Below are positions 1 through 16,375 of a stretch of DNA of 64,000 nucleotides, piece by piece. Numbering within the stretch: position 1 is the stretch's first letter; each line of letters opens with the position of its first letter. The notes beneath the pieces are model-generated. The model had not been told where the DNA came from and ran no database searches. It worked only from the letters and a program-made list of their open reading frames with translations. The stretch comes from Mastigias papua (taxonomy: Eukaryota > Cnidaria > Scyphozoa > Rhizostomeae > Mastigiidae). The stretch lies in NCBI GenBank assembly GCA_964019165.1, contig OZ025272.1:9821993-9885992 (forward strand), written 5' to 3'. The translations under genes and the position numbers were made by a program.

Positions 1-414
1 AATAATGACAACAGATTTAAGTATGTAAAACATGTTTTGATCGCAGCATCAATCAGCTTCTGCTGCACAAAAACCACACTACATAGTGCAAAAATGACTT
101 CATAAATGCTATTACAATGCCATCAACCCAAGTTCACATTAGAGCAATCACCAAGTGAAGAAATGAAGGGTTTAACCAAGAATAAGCAAATTTAGTTGGC
201 ATTGCATAACATTAAAATATATATGAAACCAACAAACTTGAACAAGAGATTTTATCAACAAAACAATACTTAATCAAAGCTAAAACTGACTGACAACCAA
301 ACTTGTCTTGGACAAGTACTAAATATGATTTGCTTCACTTTCTATAAAATAATTTTATAATTGCCAACAAAAGCATTGTACAATGTAGTTCACTGAGCAA
401 AAATCTTAAAATAC

Positions 415-3400
415 CTTCAAATCCAATATGTCATCAACTCTCTTTATTGTGTCTTGCACTCTACTCTGAGACAAAAGCACATACATGCCAAATACTAAAA
501 TACTCATGGCTACAGTGTTATCTTCTTTGATGAAAATAAAATAACAATCAGTCTTGTATATCCTAAACAAAATGTATAAAACTGCTACAGAGTACCATCT
601 GCTAGTAGCACTTAGTATGGCATTGAAACTTGACTACAAACAGCACAGAGAGATTCATGACCATCATAGAGATAAACACACAGTTAACTTTCATTCTTCA
701 GTTTTCAAGGGCACTTGAACATAAATGTACCATTGAAGAACAATATTTTTGTTTTCCATTTTAGCTAAAAAGGCGACAGCATGGACTTAAAAGTTCCGAC
801 AGCAATAGTACAAATCCCCTTTCATGCTACAGAATATCAATCCTATATGATACAATATTCTTTTTCATTTGCACAAATTATAAGCATCAAATGTAAATCT
901 CTTAGGTCTTTACGTTAGTACAAAAAGAGTGTAAGACTCTATGAGATCACACAAAAACAAATACACATTGAAGGGGTATTAAATTCCCATGAGAGGGAGA
1001 ATAAGACCATCTCTTGATGGGAAGAAAGGATAAACAAGCCAGCAGTCATGCTTTGATGAAAGAAAATGTGAATTTTGAAATCAAACTGGGATATTGGATG
1101 CAACATTAAATTTGTGTATTTAAACCATTTTTAGCAATATGCACATATCAAACATCAAATAAGCAAACTAGAATTAATAGTATCATTATTAAAACCACAA
1201 AGCTAAAAGTTGAAACTATCAACATAGTAAAATAAGTACTAACATAGCAGCCACATAAAAAAGGTAGCATAGCTTTACTTTTATCTACCTTGGCCAAATC
1301 AAGTATTCTCACTTTACTGCTAACTTTCACAGCCAGTTCATTTGTATCAGAGATTACTTTGTCCAGATGCTTTGCATTTTCAGTAAGTACTTCCAAGTTA
1401 GGTCTAGTAATTGGAAACATTAGCCAGTTAGAATAAAAAGGTACCACAAGCAGACAGCCTACTGATATACAGCTCCAAAAAGTTTCAGGATTTAGTGGAC
1501 TTTCAGTTAGGACAATGAAACTATAAGCAGGCAATAACCACATACCAGAACAATTCAGTTTTCAGATTTTTCCAGCCCTATTCTGCAGTTTCTTCATGCA
1601 AAGGAAACGTCTAACAAACATACATTCTATATTTATTTATTTATTTTATTTATTTATTTCACATGTTTAAGGAGGGTAGCCCTTCAGCATAGCTGATTTT
1701 CAAGGGGCCCTCCATTTACAAAAGCTTACAAAATAACTACTAAATAACTATATTAACCTAATCACAATAGAACTATGAAAATTACAGCTATAATACTAAT
1801 AACAATACTTTAAGGACCCCTATTAAAACCCTATTAAAAACTATTAAAGACCCCTGTGACACCCTAAAATAAATATCTGTATACAATAGAATAAAATAAT
1901 ACAATAAAATAAAATAGAATAAAATCTGAATGGCAACACCTATCTACAACTTGACAAGACATTGTTTAAAGCTGTACAGGGAGGATGCCTGCTTACACTC
2001 AGCTGTAAGGCCATTCCAAGACCTTGCTCCTCTAAAAGAGAAACATTTCTGTCCATTTTTGGAGTTTTTCTTAGGTAACCTTAGGTCAGTTGCTGTATTC
2101 CTAAGATTCATGGAGGTCAGCTGGGATGTTTTTGTGAAAAGATTACACATGTACTGTGGAGCCAGCTTGTGAAGAGATTTGAATACCATGATATTAGACT
2201 CCATAGCAATTAGCTCATCAATGGTCTTCCAGCCAAGTTTCTTTATGAGTGGCATGCTTGGTGCATCAAAACTGCAGCCAGTTACAATACAAGCAGCTCG
2301 ATTTTGTAATTTTTGCAACTGGTTGATCTCAGTCACACCACAACAGCCCCATACAGAACAACAATAGCGAAAGTATGGCTCCACAATACCTGTGTACATA
2401 GTCCTCAAGGTTTCCTCTGGGAGAAAGGATTTTGCATGCTTCAAAATATTGTATTGATATTATATTGATATTATATTGATGGTCATTCTGTAATAACTAA
2501 CTTTCTTTATATAAATAATATCCTCCAGTGGAATTTGTTGTTTGTATTTTGATTCATAACAATAAAAATTGAGAAAGCAAAAAAGGTAGATTGATGCTAG
2601 CCTCCTGCTAATCTAAATATTCATGAACAAGAGCATTTCATGAAAGGATATGCAAGGTGACTTATTTCTTATGTAAAATGTGATGCATTTGAAAAACCTG
2701 ACAAATAAACCTGCAAGTCACACCTGAAAGAAAAGCAGGCCCCAATGTTAGCAATAGAGCTCATTGAAAATCATACATACATTAGCTTCTGCACTGATTC
2801 AATTTTGGCATCAACAGCTGAACGGTTTTCCAAAATTGAATCAAGTTCTTCATCTAATGATTTCTGAAATAAAATGCAATCAAAACGTACCACTGAGATC
2901 TATTCCTCCTACCTCTTTCTGTCTCCATTATCTAACTGCTTTATCTCTGAATAACAATTTTGTTAAAGTGGATTATACACCATTTCATCTGTAGATATTA
3001 TGGATGGTACATACAAATTTCCATTGCTCCCCTGCTAACTTCATGTATGATGGCATCAATTTTCCAGCCAGACCATATAATGGAATCCTACCTGGATTAC
3101 TGTCACTCTTTCATATTTATCCCTTGAAAAACACATCAGACCAGACCCAAGTGTAGGTATGTGGCTTCCTCAATCATATCTACGTTGACATGTGTTCAGC
3201 CTGAACACATGTCAACGTAGACATGACTGAGGAAGCCAAATACCCTTGGCTGGTGCAACTCAGTCCACTATGCGGTGATCCTGAGCACATTATACTTGTG
3301 TATTTGGTCAGGAGTCTTAGAGGTGTGCTACTACCAACAGACACACAGTGAAGTGCTGCTTGAATCTCAAATTGGAATATATCAGGTGATAGTATAGTAA

Positions 3401-3540
3401 TATGCACTCGCTTACAACATACAATGAAATGAAATTCTTACCTCTTTCTGTTGTAACAGAGAGTAAAGTCGCTTGATTTCTGTAATATCAGAAACACAGT
3501 CGATATTAATGCTTTCAATGTCATCTTCTACGTCAGCCAT
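415..3540 (-). CDS. COG4: Conserved oligomeric Golgi complex subunit 4, N-terminal exons (partial at left edge)
   Basis: COG4 is a subunit of the COG tethering complex, which acts in retrograde vesicle traffic at the Golgi. Four coding exons are visible, in transcript order: 3442-3540 (ATG at 3540, opening MADVEDDIESINID), 2781-2863, 1289-1403 and 415-465. All introns are GT-AG and the phases agree (0, 2, 0, 0). The joined product is about 115 residues. It contains a coiled-coil-like stretch KSLDEELDSILENRSAVDAK, then NELAVKVSSKVRILDLAK and KRVDDILDLK, which match the conserved N-terminal region of animal COG4 (human has NVSSKVRQLDLAK and RADDILDLK). The remaining roughly 85 percent of the protein lies beyond position 1. 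Intron 2 carries a LINE remnant. I considered COG7 first, but the SSKVR-LDLAK and DDILDLK blocks are COG4. Confidence 0.92.
1636..2444 (-). mobile_element. Non-LTR retrotransposon 3' end (C-terminal reverse-transcriptase region), degenerate
   Basis: A minus-strand ORF (1944-2444, 166 codons) has the post-catalytic C-terminal region typical of CR1/Rex/Jockey-like LINEs: YFRYCCSVWGCCGV, then LQKLQNRAACIVTG, then a SFRGARSWNGL block near the end. It is followed by a 3' UTR and a TAAA/TTTA-rich tail (1636-1665). The reverse-transcriptase core and endonuclease are missing, so this is a 5'-truncated dead copy inside COG4 intron 2. The 3' UTR motif (GGAGGGCCCC...CAGCTATGCTGAAGGG on minus) recurs near 31450 on plus. 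Confidence 0.8.
3162..3238. repeat. Near-perfect 77-bp palindrome (38-bp arms, 1-nt centre)
   Basis: The left arm (3162-3199) and right arm (3201-3238) are reverse complements with two mismatches. The inner 21 bp of each arm are identical. The centre is a single C at 3200. The flanks also show weak extended symmetry (CCAAG...GGTAT against ATACCCTTGG). It lies in COG4 intron 1. Confidence 0.9.
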
Positions 3541-3715
3541 TTCCACTACCTCTATATCCAGTCTGCTTTGTTCAAAGTCAACTTACGAAAAACAACATTA
3601 TTTCGACGTGGCCATTTTGAAAAACTGCCTTGTTTTGAAAATGAGATTATATAGAAATATACATGAAGCAGGAAGTAATAAAGATGGCAGAGACCGGGCA
3701 TTCATTCAACGGTAG

Positions 3716-4311
3716 CAGGGACGCCGGAGCATATTTTTGAGTGGGGGGGGGCTGAAGATGAGTTGCAAGTCCACATGAAAGTATGCAACAATGGGGTCAG
3801 GGGCGGAGCCCCTGAAAAATTTTGCAATCCATACCCTATAATTCAGTGGGAAACGCCCTGTTCGGATATAGATATGCATCCTGTCTTGGTAGAAAATGGC
3901 AGATAAAATCATTGAAGTTTTAGTGAGAAAACTGAATAGACCTTATTGCTACTCTATAAAGATTGTAGCCAGATCAGGTAAAATGATAGAGACACACATT
4001 TTCAGAGCAATGAGATCATGTTGAGCGCTAGGTGACCAAGAACACAGAACCCTTCTCTGACTTTACATGTTTATGAGATTTTTGGACCAGTCTAAGGTAC
4101 CACGTTTTGAAAAAACTTGGGTTACTTACCTCCAATAGGTCCTGATGACTCCGGCACTGGTAATTTTTAAAGGTGAGTGAACTTTAACACGGAAAAAGGA
4201 GATAAACTTCTATTTGGATCGAACGCCTCAATCTTGATATCATACATGAGCAAAGAAGTGGGGGGGGGGGAGGCTGCAGCCCCCCCAGCCCCCCCGGCTC
4301 CGGCGTGCCAG
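3716..4311. mobile_element. Candidate hAT-like MITE with G/C-rich ends
   Basis: The left end is CAGGGACGCCGGAGC and the right end is GCTCCGGCGTGCCAG, imperfect inverted repeats. GGTAG directly precedes and follows (3711-3715 and 4312-4316), a possible 5-bp target duplication. Long G and C runs lie just inside each end. No coding capacity. The ends resemble those of the element at 5003-5145. Confidence 0.6.
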
Positions 4312-5002
4312 GGTAGTTCTTAGTTTTGAAAAAGGAGAATCAGGTGGTACAGTGTATGGTCTCATATGATGACCGTTCAGTTTTTCGGTCTAAATCGGAA
4401 TAGTACTACATTGATTGCTATGTCTACTTTGTTTGCATCTCCACAACTTTATTAGAACAATCAATAACTTTTGTGGGCTAATCTGTTTTCTCCAATTTTG
4501 TTTAAGCTTCTTTAGTTTTTCTAGTTTCTATATTCTTATTCTAGTTTAGGGAGAGGGGGCGCTCTCCCAAGTCTCCTGCATTCCGCTGGAGACTCCAGCA
4601 TTTCAGTACTACCTCCAGCCGACCTCCAGTAATGGCAAAGTGCTGTAAAATCTCTAGCATTTATTACAATTTGGAAAAACATCCACAAATTGTCTATCTG
4701 AAAATATAGCGAATCTTGGCAATTCACAATGTTCGTTCATCCCCACTTCCTTGTTCAAAACTAATCATTCTTAGAACTGTTACTTTTCGTGGTTCTGATG
4801 TATTATGTCGCTTTTTTTAGATATTACTGTGTATTGATGGTTTCCTTTATAACTGCTCAGCAGTGGCAGCACCAGCCCCAATCCCACTTTAGCACAGCAA
4901 CACGGCCACGTCCACTTCCCCAGCATTTTCATATCCAAAAATTGGCAACTAAATTATACAATCATGTAAAGTTATTCTTTTATGCTTAGTTGACAGTTTG
5001 TA

Positions 5003-5145
5003 CAGGCACGCCTGCCCACACCGAAGGCAGGGGGGGCAAGGTTCCTATTGAGGGCACAATATAAACATTTTTGCACCAAAATAATTAAGTCCTTGGAAAG
5101 GGCAGGAGGGGCAGTCCCCCCTGCCCCCCAGCGTAGGCGTCCCTG
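5003..5145. mobile_element. hAT-type MITE, 143 bp, with perfect 8-bp target duplication
   Basis: The element begins CAGGCACGCCTGCC and ends AGGCGTCCCTG, imperfect inverted ends. It is flanked on both sides by the identical octamer AGTTTGTA (4995-5002 and 5146-5153). An 8-bp duplication with CAG/CTG ends is the hAT signature. The interior is non-coding and G-rich. Confidence 0.85.
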
Positions 5146-5153
5146 AGTTTGTA

Positions 5154-8100
5154 TTAGTGCTATTTCTTCATTCTGTATTTATTCGCTCTATTGTAATCAG
5201 TGTAAATGTATGTATTGGTTGATAAATAAATGAAACTTGAAACTTGGTGTCAAATTAGAGATATTTTCCCGAATACCTTTCATGGCTTGTGTGGTAACGA
5301 GAGCCTTTTCGGAGTAGGGCGTTAAGTCGAGCTGCGAGCAATTTTGGTGAAACTCTGGGGCCTAGAATGATAATTCAAATCACCACATCCAAGTAGCATT
5401 TTGTAAACTTGATCGTTAACTTACTACTCTTTCTGCTCATAATTCAACGCCTAGATTGTCCTACTTGAGATTATTTTGGAGAAGAGGAAATTGTGCAAAT
5501 CAAACTCATGCTAAAGAAAAATCCTCGGCGCACACTGAACATTAGATTAACCTTGACTATGCGGTGAACGTAAAGCAGGCCTGAAGTGAAGTAAAGGCTT
5601 TGAGGTGATTGCAAATGACTCGTATTCTTTATAGACTAAATTAAATCAGAGGTTAAATTCTGTACAAGGGGGCTTTCCGTAGCGTGAAAAGCACGGACAA
5701 ACAAATCTTTGATGAGTCATTATTTCTAAAAAAATTCATAGCACACATTTATACTCTATTGCAAACTGTTCGATCAATCCTGGGCGAGTCTGACGCTCAG
5801 AGCGTGCCGAAGATTTCTCGCCCGCAATATCTTCTGTGGCACGAGTATGACTTGCACCTTTTTTTTATAAGAAAAACGTTTATAAGAAAATGAGGCTCAA
5901 ATTGCCAAAATCTTATGAAAATCCTAAGAAAATCACAAGGCTCAAGTTCAAGCAAATGCTAGGAAAATCACAGTTCATCTTCTTTAAATGCCAGAAATTG
6001 ATATTGGCTCATTTTTGCAAACTCTCGTACAAAGACTGAGACTTATGGTGGCCCAACAAATACAGAGTAGCCTGTTTCAGCCATTTTATTCCTGCAAAAG
6101 ATAAGAAAATCGTAAGAAAATCTCAGCCTCAAATTCGTAAAAAAAGTTTTACTCCTTTTGCAGTACTTACAGGAGAACTAGTGATGGCGCAGTCCAGATA
6201 ACTATACAATAAGCATTGAATGATCTCATCATTTACTCGACGGTGCAACATAAAAATGGACGTCCAGCTCTTTTCCTACATTTCTTTATATAATAATGGA
6301 TAGTTATTTATATCAAGTAAAGCATAAATTGAAAAAAGCTAAGATGCAACAAAGAACACTAAAATACAAATGTCAACATTAGCACACAAATATCCGGTTT
6401 AAACAAGCGAAGTCAGTTGTCATCCCTTCTCAAAGTAAAGTTAAGACCTATTCTTGTTCGGGGCGATTCTAGCCTGAGAAATCTTGTGGGGAGGGGGGGG
6501 CAAGCAAGGGCACCACTAGGATCGGCGTATAGACTTAGTTTGTTTTGGTAAGGCACCAGTTAACTTCATGGCTGACCTTAATCTAATTCTGTCAAGAAAA
6601 TACAGAAAGTCACATTGTAAGCGTGACAAAGTCACCTCTCACGTAACAGCCAATACTACAACATATATTCTTCAAAAAGAGGGGGCAAGAAAGGGTTAGG
6701 AAAACTCTGAGGATCATGACCCCTCATGACCCCCGCAGAAACGCTCCTGGTTGCAGCTGAATATGTGCTAAAGGACTTCATACTACAAAGGGAATCCAAC
6801 ACGAAAGCTGACACTCTGTAATGCTTAAAATGCCTAGATCGAGGGATATATACAAATATTTGACGTATTGCTGAAAGCAGGCCTTCTCTGTTATATGTAC
6901 TCGTTCATACTTTAATACTTTACATACTTAAAATACATCAATTCAATAGTATTCAGTAAAAAAGTCGTATCTCGAATTTGGAATTCCACGGGACCCATCA
7001 ATGGTATCAGGTAGGCAAAAATTAAAGAAAAATTTAAATACCGATCTCCTGCAAATGCATTTCAAATCTATCAATATCTAAGAAAATATATTTCACGCAT
7101 ATATTTACGATGGTAAACTGCAGTTACCAATTTTATAGCTATTTCGCCTGAATCATAGATACTAATCTTGCACATACATTGATTTAGCAGCCACAATAAA
7201 ATTCTGAGTCTCGGTATCCACCAAAACTTCCAGCAGCATCGCTAGTCACTGCATTTGGTAGAACAACAAACTTGATATAAAAATCGCTGGTCTTGAAAAA
7301 TTGCATACAGATTCTCGAGCATCAGATTGCATAATAAATAAAAATAACTAGTTACTTAAAAGGAGCACATCTCAGTGCCGCAAAACGTGAAATAAATAAG
7401 CTAAAAACCGTTAGGCCTGCAACAAAAAAGTCCTTGTACAGCCGTCTTATTTTACTAAACCTGTGTAGCATTCTACAGTTACGTTCGAAAAGTATTGCAC
7501 CAGCCTGCTAAAATGGCGGCTAACAGTGGCCAAAGGCCTACTCTTGATAATCGTAATACCATGACGTTGACGGTTCATGGCGTTCAGTCACCTTATCTAT
7601 GGTTAAAAATATTCGTTGTTTTCCTAGCTTTCAAGTGAGACTAACTTCATAGTACAACTGAGATATTTTCATTGTGCTGAAAGAGTGCCCTTTAACTGTT
7701 TGGGCATTTATTAGTTGAAAGTGACCTAACAAAATACAGTAAGAATATTCAATGTCTGAATAATGTGATATTTCAATGCTTTTAAAGCCAGAACTTACTA
7801 GGTTTCATGAACAGTAGAAACATGTTGAAATGGTTCTCTCTGCTAAGAAGAATGCCCTTTTAGATCGTGAGGCATTTTCAGGCGAGTGAAATGTTGTAAT
7901 GCCAATGGGCGTGTCGTTCTGGTAAGCGTACACTTCTATTACTTCCATAAGAGCATACGCCTTACATTTGGTCTTTCTATTAATGATTAATACCAAACTT
8001 TTCATATATACCGATAAAGCTAACACTAAATAAACAATCACAAACAATATTTTTGCCTTGAAATGCCGGAATACCATGCATCTACATTGAAAGATGCTTC

Positions 8101-8849
8101 GTTGTACTATAATTTGCTACGCCTACTGCTAACAGTTATTGCCCAAACTTTTGATAGCACTGCTTCAAAATCTTGTGAATTTTCCACAGAAAAATTGCTA
8201 CACGGTTTGTTCTACTTCCAGACTTAACAAACTCACGAAGCTATTCCGCCCTAAATAAAGATGGATGAAACCCTTTGAGCGCTATACTTTCTTAAGTAAA
8301 TTTTCTGAACTATGATCTCGGCCGCTGTTAGCAGCCATACTTGCAGGGCCTCCATCAATGTATGCTCGTAAAGCACAACCATAGTTATCTTTTCTAAAAA
8401 TCGGATATTGGAGCCCATTAAAAACACTTAACAACTCTAGCATTCCTAAATGTAAATTGATCAATATTGTTTCTCAAATAGACGAGTCTAACAGAACAAG
8501 TTAGAGTGAATGCCAAGAAATCTTCTGGAGGCATAATATCCATTGGTGGATCACAGAAATAACAAAAACTCTGCAAGCCAACAGAATTGCTCGAGTTGTT
8601 CTTGTATTCTACTTTTTAGACGTGAAACTTGATAATGGCAATAAATTCGATGAAATGCAAAACACTTTAAAACACAATTCTCATTTCCATGAGGTATAGG
8701 AAAAATAGAATTCTTATCTTACGGCTACTGCCCTTCTATTGCAAATGAATGAAAAGTCCTATATACCATTTGATTGAATACATTAATATTAATCATGCAA
8801 CAATCTAAGATACAGCAGAAACCCAACTAAAGAATGACCATGAGATAAT
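5154..8849. other. Intergenic region between COG4 and SLC66A2, repeat-derived
   Basis: No supportable gene was found. A repeat at about 5856-6140 (runs of TAAGAAAAT, with ATGAGGCTCAAA and GCCAGAAATTGATAT) has a second copy at 52853-53203. Around 6480-6745 there is a degenerate G-rich MITE-like stretch. A diverged inverted pair, GGCGGCTAACAGTGGCC near 7512 and GGCCGCTGTTAGCAGCC near 8319, may bound another decayed element. Short ORFs here show no family resemblance. Confidence 0.5.
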
Positions 8850-14325
<5,476 letters not shown>

Positions 14326-14361
14326 TTACATATATCTTGAACTACCCGGATAGCTAACATC

Positions 14362-14808
14362 TATAGGAACATGAGTTTGCTGATTCCTATAAGCTGCTTG
14401 CTCGTTCAGTGACATCCTTCATTGATCCGTTGATGGCGAGTATCATTATTTAACGTGCAGAGAACACGGAGGCAGAGAGAGGAGACGGTGATGTTGACTG
14501 TACTCTGACTCTACTCTGACTGACTTTACAACATAAATTACATGCGTATATACAGAAACATTGAACAACTGAAATAAACATGAGTTATGTACAGGAAGGG
14601 TTAGGTGATTGTTAGTTGTTTGTTGAATAGATTCATGTGGCGATGTTTGCATGTGGAACAACAGAAGAGGAATGACCAGGTGTTTGATGACAGGAGTGGC
14701 GTATGGTGATGCCCCAGGTGTGTGATGTTGTGAATGTGAATGAATGAAAAGAAGAAAATCAGCGTTGAGTAAGAAATGGCCTATGCTACAATGTTTACGT
14801 TCACTACA
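14362..14808 (-). repeat. 3' long terminal repeat of the short LTR element
   Basis: 447 bp, matched by the copy at 15425-15876. Differences are scattered substitutions plus divergence close to the 14362 end. The polypurine tract sits immediately outside it at 14809-14822. Confidence 0.88.
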
Positions 14809-15424
14809 AGAGCTCCCCCCTTAGAATGCAAGTGGATGCGAAGCATTCGATCTATAAGGGAGAAAGCAATGTAGGATTGCAAACATTGTAGGATGAGAAA
14901 TGTGAATGGTGACAAAGAAAAGCATTAGTAAATTAGGCGAACAAGAAAACATCAAAAAGTTACTATTCTACTGAATGTCTGATGATTGAGTGTCCAATCT
15001 TGATTTTGTTGATGCTTGGTCAAGGTTTTTGCATTGGGTGACCAGGAACCAGGAGCTGAAGAAGTTGCGTGAAATGAAGGCAGTGAACGTCGCCAGATGA
15101 GTGAGTGCTGAGTTGGTGCTGCCTTGAGTTCAGTGTTGGCACTACAGTGAATCGAGTGTGATGATCCATATGTGAGTTGGGGAAGCACTTCAGTGAGTTG
15201 AAGGCTGTGAGTTGCGAATGGTTGACAATTCAGTTGAAAGTTGGTGTGCTTGCGAGGTTTCGTGTGTAGGATCAACCAGGAACCTGACTTGCTGTGTTGT
15301 GGCACTGCGATGAGTTGAGTGCAATTTACGGCGGCACTGCAGTGAGTTGAGTGCTGGTTGTTTTCTTGCTTGCATGTTGAAGCTGGATCAACGAAGGATT
15401 TGCGGGTCACGTCTCGGTCACCAT

Positions 15425-15876
15425 TATAGGAACGTGTGTTGGTGCTTCCTATAAGCTGCCAATGTTCCTTCAGTGACATCCTTCGTTGATCAATCCATGT
15501 TGTTGCGAGTATCAGATTTAACGTGCAGAGAACACGGAGACAGAGAGAGGAGACGGTGATGTTGACTGTACTCTGACTCTACTCTGACTGACTTTACAAC
15601 ATAAATTACATGCGTATATACAGAAACATTGAACAGCCGAAATAAACATGAGTTATGTACAGGAAGGGTTAGGTGGTTGTTAGTTGTTTGTTGAATAGAT
15701 TCGTGTGGCGATGTTTGCATGTGGAACAACAGAAGAGGAATGACCAGGTGTTTGATGACAGGAGTGGCGTATGGTGATGTCCCAGGTGTGTGATGTTGTG
15801 AATGAGAATGAATGAAAAGAAGAAAATCGGCGTTGAGTAAGAAATGGCCTATGCTACAATGTTTACGTTCACTACA
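15425..15876 (-). repeat. 5' long terminal repeat of the short LTR element
   Basis: 452 bp. The two LTRs differ at only a modest number of positions, implying a fairly recent insertion. Outside it lies the CATC target duplication at 15877-15880. Confidence 0.88.
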
Positions 15877-15880
15877 CATC

Positions 15881-16375
15881 CGCCATAAGTTGCAGCATGG
15901 ATACGATTTTTACTTATTTCAATGCATATACTAGAAGTAATTCTAATTGGATTCATTTCTAACTAGTCGAAAAACAAATATCGATTGTTAAAGTCATTTA
16001 CTTTTAACAATAATATGATGCACAAAAGTCTATATAAACAAGCACAGGTAATTCTACATTGCTGATAGAATCTAAGACATGACTAACAAAACTGAAACTG
16101 TTTAAAATACTATAGAAAAATGAGAAGTACGTACGCATAGCCCTATGCTTTACGTCTCAACGTAACAGTTTCAAATCATTAGAATTCACGAATCAACTTG
16201 TACCCCAACCAATGATCGCTGCTGTTGTTGTTGTCTACGATCAACAACAATGTCAAACGTCAAGGTTTTCCTTGTCGATACGAGGTTAGAGTAAGATGAT
16301 AGGTAGTTAAGATGGTTGGCACGAGAAAACACTAGTGAAAAATAATCCAGCAAGAAAGTCTCAGGCTCCGCGAGG
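15881..16375. promoter_or_regulatory. Putative bidirectional promoter between SLC66A2 and RABGGTA
   Basis: The two genes diverge. RABGGTA's initiator codon is at 16376 and the SLC66A2 5' UTR must start to the left of it, within or beyond the LTR insertion. No TATA box is convincing. Assignment rests on gene geometry only; transcription starts were not identified. Confidence 0.4.

Larger units (their letters stand above)
14362..15876 (-). mobile_element. Short non-autonomous LTR retrotransposon (TRIM-like), complete with both LTRs
   Basis: Two direct repeats, 15425-15876 (5' LTR on minus) and 14362-14808 (3' LTR), are about 450 bp each and highly similar. Each starts TGTAGTGAACGTAAACATTG on minus and ends TTCCTATA or a close variant. 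The interior is only 616 bp. Just inside the 5' LTR on minus lies TGGTGACCGAGACGTGACC, a likely primer-binding site; just before the 3' LTR lies AAGGGGGGAGCTCT, a polypurine tract. The tetranucleotide CATC flanks both outer ends (14358-14361 and 15877-15880), a target duplication. A 175-codon interior ORF (14952-15479) shows no gag or pol resemblance, so mobility would depend on enzymes supplied by another element. Confidence 0.88.
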
